Source: Parelaphostrongylus tenuis (taxonomy: Eukaryota; Nematoda; Chromadorea; Rhabditida; Metastrongylidae). Taken from it: a stretch of DNA of 64,000 bases. Both the position numbers and the translations under genes were made by a program. A model generated the notes under the pieces. The model searched no databases and was not told where the DNA came from. It was given only the letters and a program-made list of their open reading frames with translations. Location: assembly GCA_019055375.1 (NCBI GenBank), contig JAHQIW010005373.1, positions 21,277-85,276 on the forward strand. Direction: 5' to 3'. Of the stretch, positions 36,346-49,906 are shown piece by piece (positions within the stretch are counted from its first letter, which is position 1; each line of letters starts with the position of its first letter).

Positions 36346-37154
36346 TAAGATTCGATAACAACATTTCGTTCTACTAAGATCACTGAGCTGTCCAAACCAA
36401 GGATTTCAAAGAGAGGACGTGGTAGTGGATCAGTTCATTCTGTTCTAAAAACCACATCAAAGGTGAAAAGATACTGCGTTTGGTTTTTTTTTTAAAATAA
36501 AAGCGGGTAACAAAAAACTCTGCTTCGAATGGTGGAAAAAATGAATAGTTTCAGTGCTACAGAAACATGTAGATGTCGGAGATTGAGTAAGTTGGAAGAT
36601 TGCGTTTTCGTGGAATACGTGATTTGCAATGACTTCGTAACGAATTCAAAATCAGTGCTTTTAAAGATAACCAGCAGTAGCAACTTCACATGATTTTGAA
36701 TTGAGGTTAAAAACAACAGAAATGAACGGGTCTAAATAAAGATTTCGTGAAAAGAATAACGACTTGAATGTCATACGCACTGAGCTTGAAATTAAGGGCT
36801 CGGAGGATGGGCTCGATTTGACGAACAAACATATAATGACCATAATAAATATGCTTAGTTAAATGCTTATTGTAAAATTTCGAGTAATTCAGCAGAGATC
36901 GGTAGAGTATTTTTCAAACGAAATGTCGAAAACGCCCAAAATGTTCCTTAGATTTAATTTTGTACTCACTTGCTACTGCATCGCTAACTTGTCAACGATT
37001 TCATGGAACGTTAAATTCACAATGGATCGAAAAGAATGAAAAGAAAACTTGGATGAAAAATTTTTCTTTTCTTTTCTGACGGAGGACGTTGAAAGGGATT
37101 TCTTATAGGCGTCGTATATGGTTGAAAGAGAGGCTGGGAGGATATTTGCAGAAT

Positions 37155-37164
37155 TCCCGGGGGA
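37155..37164. promoter_or_regulatory. COE/UNC-3-type motif TCCCNNGGGA upstream of unc-17
   Basis: TCCCGGGGGA fits the palindromic binding site of COE factors (UNC-3 in C. elegans), which drive unc-17/cha-1 in motor neurons. It lies 8.6 kb upstream of the unc-17 ATG. About one such match per 65 kb is expected by chance, so this is only a candidate. Confidence 0.25.
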
Positions 37165-38342
37165 GGGATCGCTGTTGAACTCCCCAGACAATCCCCTAGC
37201 TCATCCTTTCACGCCGGAAGTATTCATGCACATACGTAATTGCCAACTTCATTGAATGGGTTAGCTGGATCCCTTGAGGCAACTAGCTGACTTCAACGTC
37301 TATCGATGAACAGGAGTATAGACTTCATTTGCCTTCAAAAGCTATTTGTTATTAGTGTTGTTGCAATTTCTAAAAGAATAAATCGGGGAGAGTATCAAAG
37401 AATGATGAATCCAAAATTTTTTCTCCACCTTCAAATTTTGGATCGGTAATGGGAAACTTTAGTAACAAGTGTTGTTGTGAATTTCATCAAACTAGGAATT
37501 AATGTAGTATCAAATCAGCAATAATCTAATGAATAAAAAAAATCCCAATATTTGGATTTTAACAACCGATTTTGAGGAATTTCTTTGGGTTTTCTTGTAT
37601 AATTTAGCATTTTAGCAGCCAGACATTCATACAATGCAAAAACTTCTCCTTACAAGTTAAAAGAAGTTATTTTGAACGCCGATTAAGCATGACATCGTTT
37701 TTCAGAACTTTTTATCAGACAAAAATATGACTAAAAATAGAATGGAGAAGCCTAGTGAAAAGCAGTTGAAATAATCGCTACGGCTGTTCAAATAAACAAT
37801 GATGAAGGCAGTCCGTGGGAGAAAATCCGAAGAGAATATTGATATGCGCTAATTAATAACTTTTCTAATTGCGGATGTGAGAAGTCGAGTCGGAAAGTGA
37901 ATGTGAGACTCAGTAGACGACGTTTGTATAGTATTCTTTTCTTAATATCAGCGAACAGATTAAGAATTTAAATTCTTCATAAACGAATTAACTAACGAAT
38001 CCATCAACAAAGGCATGAGTTACAGCAAAGCTGATGAATATAGAAACATATCACTATTATCATGAAAAGAAACTGGCCCGTACAGATCTAGAACTGAAAG
38101 AGCTGATTGTCCTCAGTGAGTTCAACATCGTTCAAAAGAGCTAGTATTATTCTAATATTTCTCATCTTCTCGCGGCCCGTCTCCATGAAGAAATCAACAG
38201 AATTGAGCAAAAAGAAATATGAACCGATACCCTTCAAAAAAATTTTTGAGTGCGAAAAAATTCACTATTAAAAAGGTGGCGATAGTTGATTTTGTATGAT
38301 ATGTTGCCTAATTTATTTGACAATTAGTAATGAAGGAATCAG

Positions 38343-38640
38343 AGCGCATGTGCGCAATGGTTAGAGGTGCTCCGCCTCGCCCACGAGGTCACTGATTCGA
38401 TCTCACGCGCATGGCTCACCAAGCCATTCATACCTCTAGGGTCGGTAAATTATTACCAGAGTGGTCTCAGACTTGTCTGGGAGGATAAGCAGCACTGACT
38501 CGGTTCAACGGGAGGCCACCGCGAGTCATTGTAAAGGTCAGATGTGCATTCAATCACCTTAAGCGAAGTCAGAAATTGACGACGAATGCATGGTGCATCC
38601 CTCATGGATCGATCAACACCGAGAGCTTTATCCTTTAGAT
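38343..38640 (+). mobile_element. SINE family A, copy 7
   Basis: Head GCGCATGTGCGCAATGGTTAGAGGTGC (A box one base short), B-box-like GATTCGATCTC, full body, tail GATCAACACCGAGAGCTTTATCC. Confidence 0.9.
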
Positions 38641-40566
38641 TTTAATGAAGGAATCATGGGACTATCAAAAAATGTTCCGTTTCAGAGCAGTTTTGAAGAG
38701 ATAAAATACCAGTGAATGAAGAAGTCAGTAAACATCTTGCTAATTCTAAACGTTAAAGCAAGCTTGATGAAATCCAGAACATAGATATCGGTAAAGCCTT
38801 CTATAAGATGATATCTGTGAGCAAACTCCTCCGTCGAAACAGCTAACATTTCGAAGGTTCTCTTGTACCCCCTCCCCAATACCGCCAAACATGGAGGCAG
38901 TTCTTTCCTAAGTAATCGCAATCATAACCCACCAATGCTTCTATCAAATTTCCAGGTTATCTATGTGGGCGGAGAACTGGCCAAATGGTTCGCGGATAAT
39001 CGTGTGGGTGTGGAATGACCATCTTAGTAGTTTTTTCATCGGCCGAATTTGACGGCCGTTATTTTGCTGTCCGGAATTCGTGACCAATAAATGCCGGCAA
39101 ATCCACACACATTTCCTTTGAGCGCTTATTCTCTTGAGGCATTCAAAAACGTATGCTATGCAGGCATAAAGAAATCTGCGCAAGCTGATCCTTTGGGGAC
39201 ATATCGTGTTTGTTATATCGACATTGGTTATATTGGTTCTGAAAACTTCAAACGAAGAAGTTGCTTTTCTAGAAGCTTGTCTGTTCAACTGTGATCTGTA
39301 GTAGCGAAAGAGTTGAAAACATTAGAAAACAAGTGATGGAACTGAGCCTAGCACATACTTGTGTTGCACAGCATATTGAGTAATCATAACGAAATAAGCA
39401 CTGGTGTTTAGTTCATTGTCGCTGTTAGCAATAAAAGTATGCAAAATAATAATGGTGTTATTAATATAATTGTGCTCATGATAATAAGCACCTGTATCAC
39501 CCATAATCCAGCTAATCATCAAGTAATTCAAGAGAGCATCGAAGAGGGCTCCATTCGTCTTTACCGCACGCAATGCTCTTCAAATGGTTTCTGCTCTCTT
39601 GAGTAACACGAAGAGCATTACAATTACCTACGGCACCTTTAATATGACTATGCCTTGACGAGGAGAACTCAGTGATACCTTGTCGAGTCCTAGTATATGG
39701 CTTAGATATACTAATAGTTAGCTCCACACTCTTTCATAGGTAGACGAGGTAATGAGTTCTGAGGTTACTGCTTATTTCTTCTTATGTGCTTTTCAATAAT
39801 TTGATTGCAAGTTCTTGGATAGCCTAAGTGTCAGCTCCCGTTTTTTTCCAGGATGGTCGAGATGCTTGATTCCAAAAGTACTATTGATGCCTTCTCATGT
39901 ACATCACAAAGGTTTAATTACAAGCTGAGATGTTGGACGAATCTAAGTGCAGGATATAATCCACAGGCAAACAATGAGTTTAACGAAGTGAACATGTGGG
40001 TATGATTATGCCCACACTAAAGGTAGACTTGTACATAGCGACACGTCCTTTTTGAATGAAAAGTTTGGAAGGCTGCAACTTTTTTCTCACGACAAACTCT
40101 ATGGACTAATATAGAAACCGTTACCGATCGAATTATTACGCCCTATATATTATAGTAATTTTGATCACCCAGATGTTCGAAGCTTTGTAAGCGTTATACT
40201 CGTCAAAGGAATTCCTATGCGCCTCTTCATTGACAAACACGTTGGCTGAAAGGAACCTATTTCTAACTATGTACTAATTCTTTTCATTCATCTTAGTGCA
40301 AAATGTGTCCTAATAAGCAAATTCACTAAATTGAGGAACATGAATTATCTCTCATTGTTGACTGCTAGCGCCATTTTAGTAGTTGCGAATATGGAATAGG
40401 GCTATCCTTTGGTACTGCATCAGCATTAAAACTGTTGAGCGTAAGTGTTATTGATTCCTGTACAGCTTCCACATTTCTCCTGACTTTGATAATTCAATCA
40501 GGCGATGATTCTTCGGTAGTTTGAATAAAAATAGGACTGCAGATTTCTTTCCACTATAGCTTTAAC

Positions 40567-40868
40567 AGTGGCGCAGTGGTTAGAGGTGCTGTGCGTCACA
40601 CATGAAGTCAATCGTCCGATCTCGCACTTGTGGTTCACCAAGCCATTCATCCCTCCGGGGTCGGTAAATTGGCACTAGACTGGTCTGAAACTTATCTGGA
40701 AGGGTAAGCAATACTGATTGGGCACAGCGGGAGGTCACCATGAGTCATTGTAAAAAAAAAGCCAGATATGCATTCAGTCACTTTGAACGAATTGAAAAAT
40801 TGAAAACAAATGCATGGTACATCGCTCCAGGGATTGATCAACGTCGAGAACTCTATTCTTGGTCCTTT
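40567..40868 (+). mobile_element. SINE family A, copy 8
   Basis: Head CAGTGGCGCAGTGGTTAGAGGTGC, diverged B box (CGTCCGATCTC), body and tail present, and an A-run insertion at 40751. Confidence 0.88.
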
Positions 40869-41796
40869 TTTTATAAGTTCAACGGTAGCTTCCATACACA
40901 GTGCCATCACTTAGATTGTCTTACTAAAAGTCTCCTACATTCATTCTCCGCCCCAATGTCTTCATCTTTCGATATAATTAGTAAAAGTTGGCGGTCAACG
41001 ACATCTACTCGTTAGAGTCTATTTTCAACTGGAAAAGAGGTTATGTCTTTTGTGGGGTGTTCCTAAATGCATAACTGATGCTTCGAAGAGGTGCTTAAAC
41101 ATTACTTCACCTCCAAATCTTTACAGACCGACCTTTTTACGACTTGTTACTTAACTAAGCGAGGAGATAACTGCTATCTCTGGAGGAGTCTAGGCAGAAG
41201 ACTGGAATCTTCTATTCGATCCTCAGGGAGCACCGGAATGACTGTGGTGAATTTCAAACTCTATTGCATGACTATCTCTCACTACAAAGAACAATCATTT
41301 CATACCAGCGGTCGACATGTCAGCGAAGATAAAGATGACAGCTTGTCAAGCTGCAAAAGAATTCGCCCAAAAATTCTATAACATTTATGAATGATGGATA
41401 TAATACATTAATATAGAGAAACTGCCGAGGTCTCCACAATATTTCTAAAATGAGCTATCTATAGTCTTATGCTAGAATCGTGAGCGGATGTTCTGTTGAA
41501 TTACAACTAGATAAAAGTATAATTAGAGTCAAAAGCAACAGAGAAGGGCTGTGGTGCAGGAAAAGGTAATTATTAATCCTATCCTCTATGAATAGCATCT
41601 GAAACACCAATAAGTTTCAAAATTGTTTATCGAGAATGAAAAAGAGCCGGAGTCATATGTTGCAAAATTGAACATTCCATACTAAGCGATTTAATAGTGG
41701 TCAGTTCAGCATAAAGAGACAAGTTTCTCATTACTTGCATCCTTTTTTGTAAATATCCAGCAATCTTTTTCGACGTCTCTGCAGTAATAATATAAG

Positions 41797-42092
41797 GATA
41801 AAGGATAAACTTTTCGGCGTTGATCAATCCGGATGCGCCATGCATTCATCTTCAATTTTTAACTTCCTTTGAGGTGATTAAACGCATATCTGGTCTTACA
41901 AAGACTCGCGATGGCTTCCCGCTGAACCGAGTCAGTGCTGCTTATCCTCCCAGATAAGCTTGAGAACAGTGTGGTACCAATTTATCGACCCCGGAGGGAT
42001 GAATGGCATGGTGGGCTATGAGCGCGAGATCGAACCATTGAGCTTGCCTGCGACACAGGGCACCTCGAACCACTGCGCCACATGCGCTTCTG
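41797..42092 (-). mobile_element. SINE family A, copy 9
   Basis: Tail AAAGGATAAACTTTTCGGCGTTGATCA, small deletion in the TGAGGGATGCG part, full body, head CCACTGCGCCACATGCGCTTC at its right end. Confidence 0.9.
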
Positions 42093-42184
42093 CAGCAATA
42101 ATAATAGCAATGATACGATAAAGTGGCGTACCTGGAGCCGAGTTCCATCCGCACCCCCCCACCAACTTTCTTCGGCAATCAACA

Positions 42185-42360
42185 ACAGCGCCCCATGGAG
42201 CTCCACAGCCATGCTATCCTCAATATTGCAAGGAGACTTGCTCAACCAGTATTTTACGACGTTCAAGAAGAACAAGGTTAAACGAATTGAATGCTAGAAA
42301 TACTGGGATCCGTACAGTAAAAAAAGATTGTGAAGACGAATCAATAAAGTGTCAAAGTGT
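42185..42360 (+). mobile_element. SINE family B, copy 3 (headless)
   Basis: CACAGCCATGCTATCCTCAATATTGCAAGG, ACGACGTTCAAGAAGAACAAGG and TTGAATGCTAGAAATACTGGGAT match copy 2. The tRNA-like head is missing. Confidence 0.75.
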
Positions 42361-42374
42361 TATGCGATAGAATA

Positions 42375-42540
42375 TGTATCTCTACAGCTTCGCTGCAGTG
42401 GTATGCTGCTGTAAATATTCACTTAAGAAGATTGAGTGGTGGGCAAAAAATTCGACCTTTGACGGGTGTTGAACCTATGATCCGCTCTTAATAGAGGCAC
42501 ACGCTACCACTACATCAAGCACCGCTTTGCGGCCACCCTT
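42375..42540 (-). mobile_element. SINE family D, copy 3
   Basis: Minus strand: TGCTTGATGTAGTGGTAGCGTGTG head, B box AGGTTCAACACCCGTC, then AATTTTTTGCCCACCACTCAATCTTCTTAAG, as in copies 4 and 5. Confidence 0.75.
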
Positions 42541-42549
42541 TCTTCGAAA

Positions 42550-45325
42550 TTAACATTAAAAAGGATGTTAAACCACAATAGAACCGCTTAACATTGTGAA
42601 AAAGACTCGACGAAACATCGTTTGATCAAGATGATAATATTTAATCAAAAGCATACTTATTATAGTAAAACGTCAAAGAGCCAAAACGAGGAAGTGAGCC
42701 AGAGGACTAAGGATAAGTGGCGGAAATCGGACACTCGATCGTCAGATTTTCACACACAAACGCATACCCGCACACATAAATTCATATCCATAGTGCTTGC
42801 GTCAGTCTTTTCTAACTTGAAATTTAGAAGATTTTGTCGATGAATAATGTGGATGATTCTACTGTGAACGTGAACTCTTGTGATTAGATGGTTTGGGAAA
42901 CCTATGTAGCCCTAATTATCCAAAGGGTCGGCAAAGTTTTGAAACCAAGATTAATATTACGACCATCACGTGAAGTTAGCGTATAAGTGGTAAAAACACT
43001 AACAACGACCGACTACTTTGAAAATGAAAACCGATTATCACTCTCAAATTCCGATCATTTTGTTGAGCTTTTCATCCTGCCTGCTATATTTTAAGCATCA
43101 CACTTGGCTGAGATTGTGAACTTGAAACACTTCCGAAGATTTATTTCTATAGAGGAACCACGGTTGCAGCAGAGACACTCATGCAAAAGTGAAGAAGTAA
43201 AAACTTATTGAGTCGTCGAGTAAATGGGATGAAGCCGGTTAATTAGGCCGTCAAATCAGATCCGAAAGACGCTCGTCCGTCTGGCCTTGAGAAGGGTACG
43301 GCTGAATCCGAAACGGCGTTGACTCGATAAAATCCGGGGCGTAATAAATATCTCTTCACATTGGACGTCTATACATATCTTCGTGATTTGAGATTCCCTA
43401 TTCTCCATGCTGTTTGTTGGAAAAAGACGGTATCCATTTGCAGCTGTACTGTCACTAAATTCAAGCGTGGTGGAACACTATGTGATAAAAAAGAACAGAT
43501 GGCAATGTAAAGGAACTTCGTCATCGAAGAAATCTTTTAGTCATGGAGGTAAAAGTACAAAACTGCTTTGATCAGTTGCAAAGGATGCTTCATTAATTAT
43601 TTTATCAAAGTGATCTGCATAACATCTACTGCACACAACCTTGTCAAAGTCGTACGCACTGATTTCAAAATCTACGTGACGCGGCCCTTCTCCATTTATG
43701 TCGGATTTAAGTACATCCGCCAATTTTATGGGTGTCAAATGTTTCCCCCGAGAGTCCACCTTTTTCGTATAAAAAAAAACGAAAATCGAATTGAACAGTA
43801 GAGCGATACCCTAAAAAGCAGTCCATTTCGCCTTCACTAATTGCTAAGTGAATACTGATTACGATACTTATGAAAATCACATCCATAGGGCACGATCTGA
43901 AAATTGGGCAACCACTCTGTAGATGGTTGGTCGCCTAAAAATCGAGAAATTGAGATTCACTTAAAAAGCACTGCGTAAAATGATCAACGGTGTTAAAGAC
44001 GATGAACACGCCGCCTGTTCGATAATTTTGGAAGGGAGGTGATGAAAGGATCTTGGTAGACGTCAGATGAGCGAAAAGAGAAAAAAAATTCATATTCTCA
44101 TGACAGGCGAATATGATATATGATGTATGTATGTATACTCACCATTTCAATAGAACACGTCATCATGTTGAATCAAAATTACGAACATATTTCCTATAAA
44201 AGTGTGTAAGTACTCTTGAAATGAACGTGAATGTCGAGAGTGTGCCAATACTTTTGAAATGATTATGGATGTAAGGTAAAAGGAGCATCGTCGTTCTATA
44301 TCGACGGTGCATTTCCAAGTCATGATGATATAAAAATCACCCGACGATTTTTCCCCAATCCGCATTAGTGAGCATCTTCACAAAACTCTAAATAATGGCC
44401 TACATTCTCTGCAATACCGTGGAATAACAAACAGCTTGAATGGATACCACTAATATCTTTATCTTGCCTTACACTAAAGCTTCTCGGTAGCTTCATTTGC
44501 TTACGGCGTGGAGAACATATCAAAATTTTTTACCAAATCTTTTACCACTGCCATTTTTGACGAGAAATACATTACTATCATGACAGAAGTGGTCATCAAG
44601 AGTACGCCATTTTCACTTGAAAGTCATGCCGTAGACAAAGAGGAATCTAAGCCAGTAATCGCCATCATTTTGAAAGAAACTTAGCTAGAGAAACGATAGA
44701 CTTTTTTGGACCATGAGTGAAACTGATGCGATAGTTATCTGAATGGCTGGTGGCACTACCGTGAATTTATTTTGAAAAAGCCTGCCATACATTTAACTGA
44801 CACCCAGTTGGTAAGCGTTTTCGATTCGAACGATTAATGAAGATGTGTCATCCAGCTTATTCGAATAGGTACTGCTTGAGATGTAGTCGCTTTATCACGC
44901 TTTCCAGTTCACGTGTACTACAAATTTGGAAAAATGGAGCATAATATCCGTCAAGAGCGCTCAAGAGTTCTACGTTAAACAATCTTACGGGAATCGGCAG
45001 TTGAACTTCTAGTGCAGTGCTTCTTGAGATGCACGTTTGGTTCGTGCAATGACTTTTGAGGGATTATAGCTCAATAAAATCATATTTTATCTCAACTGAT
45101 AAATCTGATGCAGAATTCTTAGCCCTGTAAAAATGGATAACTTTGGTAGCTTGAAGGCGAAACAGAACCAATAACTATGCGTAAATCTCAAAAACTTTTC
45201 TCTTTTAGCACACTCGAGATTGATAGTAGCAATAGGAGTAAACAACCTCGCTCCGGCAAGCAAGATTTATTTAGGATTTACATACATTAACTTTAATTCT
45301 AGGTTTACATAAATCTGCCTTCAGA
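42550..45325. other. intergenic, no gene seen
   Basis: Contains an ACAC/GCAC-rich patch at 42755-42780, a small tandem duplication at 44205-44275 (CTTTTGAAATGA units) and a TATG simple repeat near 44115. No coding signal recognised. Confidence 0.5.
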
Positions 45326-45329
45326 GTTC

Positions 45330-45495
45330 TAGTACTTTTACTGCATTTTTCGCAATGTTATAATGTATCACATAAACATAAGAGAATTGAGTGGCGAGTA
45401 AAAAATACGACCTCGGACTGGAGTCGAACCCGCGTTTCATCCATACCGGATACGCGTGCTACCATTACACCATCGAGGTGCATTCGCACCACCAC
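45330..45495 (-). mobile_element. SINE family D, copy 4 (best tRNA-like core)
   Basis: Minus strand: ACCTCGATGGTGTAATGGTAGCACGCG, GGGTTCGACTCCAG, CCGAGGTCG. The acceptor nearly pairs (ACCTCGA/CCGAGGT), but the anticodon and T stems have mismatches. The tail TTTTTTACTCGCCACTCAATTCTC and the leader beyond 45490 match other D copies, so it is a SINE and not a free tRNA gene. Confidence 0.8.
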
Positions 45496-45609
45496 CCATT
45501 CTTCGATATCTTTGTGCTAGCTGTCAGCCACCAACCTTTAACAGGTTTGGTCGAATTTGTGATTTCGCTATATAAACCCAGTTGAGCTGGCAGCCGTTGT
45601 GATAAGTAA

Positions 45610-45745
45610 CATTACAAATTTCTAGTGTTTTTTCTGCATTTTTCGCAGTGCTATGATGTTTCATGTAATCCCAAGAGAACTGAGTGGTGAGCAAAAATAC
45701 GACCTCAGACTGGACTCGAACCCTGTCTCTGTCTTCAGAACTAGC
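45610..45745 (-). mobile_element. SINE family D, copy 5 (truncated head)
   Basis: Tail and T-arm portion only: GCAGTGCTATGATGTTTCATG, GAGTGGTGAGCAAAAATACGACC, GGACTCGAACCC. About 250 bp from copy 4 in the same orientation. Confidence 0.75.
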
Positions 45746-45974
45746 ACAGTGAGTACATGTTTAGTTCACGGCACTTACAATGTCGGTAAAATCTTTGCTG
45801 CTTTTTGTTTCGGATAGTATTTCAGTTAAATTCTCAAAGATCTTGTCGACCTCCTCCACTGTTTATCGCTTCTTCATTTTTCGTATTTTGTCTTTTCTGG
45901 CACAAAATATATGGTTATAGTTATTTTCTTGCCATGTGTGCGTTCTACTTACGTCTAATCACTTCCATTCTGTG

Positions 45975-46370
45975 TGTTGGTCTGGTAATGGGCTCTTGTA
46001 CAGCCCGATACACGTGTTTCGACCTTACAATCTCGTCAGTCGGGCAGAACCCGCCGTCTTTTAGTCTTTTAAGCCAACCCTATCTGGAGCCCCTACTCTC
46101 CCTATAAAGAGGTAAGCGACGAGGAACGATTTACAATGTAAGTCAAGTGAAATTATTGTTGAACAAACAGTGTTATACACGCGATTGCTCTTTGGCTGGT
46201 ATTTTCATAATACTATCCCTTTATTTCGAATGTTTTATTAAGACCACGCTGTGCCCGACTGACAAGACTGTGAGATCGATTCACATGTAACGGGCTGTAC
46301 AAAAGCCCATTGTCGGAATACATGACATGCTGCCTCAAATAATAATTATGAGATATGTAGAAATAATTGT
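45975..46370. repeat. foldback repeat family F, copy 1 (two arms)
   Basis: Left arm TGGTCTGGTAATGGGCTCTTGTACAGCCCG... is repeated as reverse complement at 46240-46350 (GGGCTGTACAAAAGCCCATTG). A roughly 390-bp imperfect palindrome. Shared words in all copies: ACACGTGTTTCGA, CTCGTCAGTCGG, AAGTCAAGTGAAATTATC, CGATTGCTCTTTGG. Confidence 0.8.
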
Positions 46371-46769
46371 ATTGTTGTACTAGGACGCTAATGTCTGGCT
46401 GTCGCAAATTATTGAAGCTATCAATTTGGTCAATTCACCAACCTGAGAACCTTTCAGATCCACGTCCGCAACTAATTAACCATATTGCATCGGTTATCGT
46501 GGCTACATTGGGTCCGATCTAGAGGAGTAGAATATCGCACAATGGTAAGTGTACCAAGACGTCAGGCAGAGTAAAGTTTTCTGGCACCTTGGTGTCGACT
46601 CATCACTGCGGCAAGGCAAAATAGAAGTCTTCACTAAGAAAGAAGATAGAAACTGCGTCATAACTTTTCACAAAAATAGTGCTTTGTAAAATGCAATGTG
46701 TGTGGTAGTACGATATTTATAATGCAAAAAAAATGCGTTGAAAGAAAGCGAAAGCGTCATGCGCTTCGT

Positions 46770-47010
46770 TTTGAGCGTTTCCTTAGACCACGCTCTTACG
46801 AAAGATATAATTCATTTGAAGATGCCAGCCGAGAGCAATCGAGTGTACAACAGTGCCCGTTTGGTGATTTTTATCATTTATCGATGAGTGTAAAACGTTT
46901 GTCGTCGATTCCTCTACGTAATGGGGTTCTCCTCCGAGAAGGATCGGGTCAGATATAAGGCTCCGTGCAACTGAAGGCCGAAACACGTGTATAGCACTGT
47001 ATAAGTGCCC
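46770..47010 (-). repeat. foldback repeat family F, copy 2 (one arm, diverged)
   Basis: GAGAGCAATCGAGTGTACAACAGTG, then GTCGTCGATTCCTCTACG, then GCCGAAACACGTGTATAGC: the F arm in reverse orientation with many changes. Confidence 0.65.
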
Positions 47011-47279
47011 GTATCAGACCACACGCATGACTTAGAAATAATTATCAGGCATATTAGAACAAAAACAAATTTTCAAGTAGCTCACAATTTCATATTGAAA
47101 GTATTCACATGCATATCTACTATGTACTACTTAAAATCCGAGGATTTAGCAATGGGAGTCTCATAGTTTCTCTCGCACTCACTCTGGCCATCCATTCACT
47201 TTGACGAAAACGCTCTGCGCCACGAACTTGGATTGTATACAGATGATAGCACCATGGTATGTAGAAGGAGCTTGGATGC

Positions 47280-48005
47280 GGCCGTAAAACTATCGTGATA
47301 TTGGCGACTGCATAGGGATGTCTCGATGGACATCTCATGCATTTACCGACCATGACCACCACACGCTTGACCATCCGCTAATGTCTTTTGTTGCGACAGC
47401 ACAGGGAAGACTTTCTCAGGTCGATTATCACTGGCAGTGAGTCCTGGGTCTACTACGACCACAACATGTGCCACTCCTACAGGCTGCCTCGCGATAAACA
47501 CTTACCAGCTCAACCAAAATCCAGGTTGCATGCTCTTAAGATTATTTTCCTGGATTATTAGGACTGGTAAAGCTTGCTGTTTTGGGGAACTGTACAACAA
47601 CACGGGACAGCGAATGCGGATGTCCATGACGCAAAATAGCTCCAAAAGTTGGCTGCAGAAGTGCGGGAGAAGCGTCCACAGCGACTAATTGACGCCCTTC
47701 ATTAGGACAACGCTCGACTTCACTCTGCTAGGTCGATTCGCCATAAAATGGAGAAACTAGGCTGGATCACGTATCTCATCTACCACTTATAGCTGTGATA
47801 TTGCTCCATCTGGCTATGATCTCTTCCGGGCTCTAAATCAGCATCTTTGAGAGGAAAAGAAACCAAAGACTACAATAAACTCAACAGTAACTACACCGAT
47901 TCCTCTGATGATTAGTCCAATTTTTTCTGAAAAAGAGACATCCAATTTTTACTCAGCAAATAGTTGCATGTCATTGGTCATGATAGTGATTATATTGTTG
48001 ATTAG
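47280..48005 (+). pseudogene. mariner transposase pseudogene (catalytic half)
   Basis: Frame-corrected reading runs from the linker through the catalytic domain to the C-terminus: SIITGSESWVYYDHN (first catalytic Asp replaced by Ser in TGDE), REKRPQRLIDALH, DNARLHSARSIRHKMEKLGW (second Asp kept), a garbled third-Asp region, then HVIGHDSDYIVD and stop at 48003-48005. Many stops and frameshifts, so no active enzyme. Confidence 0.85.
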
Positions 48006-48649
48006 TTGATTCCTCCAAAAAACCAACAGCGAATCAAGAAAACTGTTGAAAAGCGAATAAAGTATTGGGAGAACCCAATAATATTTCAATACACCATGTA
48101 TAGCAAACCTCCCAACGGTGTTTTGCTATCTTTTCGGGAATTACATGATAATTTAGGCAACGCAAATGGTCTACGACCTTAGAGAGCAAGTGGTATCGCA
48201 GAGGCTCGAGGACCTTAGACAGAAATAGTCCAAGGGACGAGGGCGGCACCCAGCTGCCACCAACCTCAACAGTCAGTTCGATCGCGGGTCATCATCCGTA
48301 CGGTCGTCTGACATCACCCGAACCACCTCACCTCAGTACATTGTCGATCCATTATTGCTCTCTCTACACAACCTCGTTGTCTTGTAACTAATTACTTTCA
48401 TAAGGTTGCATTCATACAACTCAGATGAATTCAATAGATTTGTGAGCGGAACATAGTACTTCCGTGGCGGAGCAAACTCACTTTGGCTATGCTCGACCCA
48501 TCACCGCGGTTTAGGGATTCTGCCCATATCTAATCACTAGCGACCCCACTGCTAACACTATATACTCACCCACTGGATCCCGCCGTCGGTATTCTACTTG
48601 GGGGCGAACACAGCAATCCCAAATGGGCTCCGCCGCTTAGTCATGCTTC

Positions 48650-48830
48650 GACAATTACGAAACATCGTCAATTACAATAACATAACATTGTCACTTGTCA
48701 TAACAATGTCAAATGCAATAACATGATCACGTACGATAACATCATCACTTACGATAACATCATCACTTACAATAACACCGTCAGCTACAATAACACCACT
48801 TGCCATAACACTGTCCTCAATACTCCTCAT
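48650..48830. repeat. 18-bp minisatellite
   Basis: About nine imperfect units of the type ATCACTTACGATAACATC, with early units varying (ATAACATTGTCACTTGTC). The central copies at 48722-48775 are nearly identical. GC-richer non-repetitive sequence precedes it (48250-48620). Confidence 0.85.
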
Positions 48831-49906
48831 CAGTCGGTCACACATATTGACTCACCCATATGTTCGCACAACGATATGCCGTGATCATATATTATATATT
48901 ATTATTATATAATATCATTTTAGTAATGCATGTATATTATAGGTTGTTGGGTTCTACCACATTGTTTGGTACCACGCCATTGTTTGGTTTCATCCTATTG
49001 TTTGATATAACCCGTATAAACCACTGAACCTTCACAATACATTACAAATCCACTGAACCACCACATAAATATAGTACATCGGCTACAAACCTTTGCTACA
49101 CCGTGCGATTTGACAAGTAACATCCTCGTATGGCTTATTTTTTGAGCCATATAGAACGCGGTACTTCAATACATCAACAAATATGGACAATTTGACGCTT
49201 TAGATGACTATGAATTCAGAAATCAGGTGTGGTTGTCTGACAGATTTTACTCATGCTCGATGAAAATTGCTCACTTCAATTTTCAATTCATAAGAGTTCA
49301 ATTTAGTTAATGTGTTAGGTTATCTGCGGTTAAAAATTGGATGACTAGGTACGAAAGCTGTGAAGTGACCAGTAGTCTTTACGAGGAATGTCCCTTAATT
49401 TCGAAAATATTTTTCCCCTTACTCAGGCTTCTAAGCACCATACGCTTTGCTCACTGAAGCCCTTCTCAGCGATTTTTTTTTTTTGAAACCGTTATCAAAG
49501 AAAAAATTCATCTATTTTGTGCATGAGCTCTTCTACTAATTCGAAACTATCAGTTTACTTTCTGATGACATGACGCGTATACTGGAATCTTGGGATGGCC
49601 ATGATCAGGAAAGAGGTTTTCTGCTATGGAAAGTTCTAAACACGTGGTTGAGACGAATATTTGTATTTTTGTGCAGAAATCTTCTATGACGGCAGCGAAT
49701 CTTGCTAATAGAGAAACGATTGACCAGAGACCTTGCAATAATCCAGATCCTTCCAATGAATTCGAAGTACTCAAACGATATTCGTGAAGGTCTTAGTCAG
49801 AAATGTCTTCAGCCTTTACGCGATAAAATTTGTTCTCGAAAACCCACAACATCTATCAATCAATAGATAGTTAAAGAGCTGGATATTTTACAGAATTTCT
49901 AGAAGT

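Noticed and set aside
41942..42275. Minus frames with GGAxGTRLQV and WFDLAL strings
   Set aside because: Translation of SINE-A copy 9 and its flank.
45405..45480. Free tRNA gene on the minus strand
   Set aside because: The core looks tRNA-like, but leader and tail match other SINE-D copies and the anticodon and T stems are mismatched.
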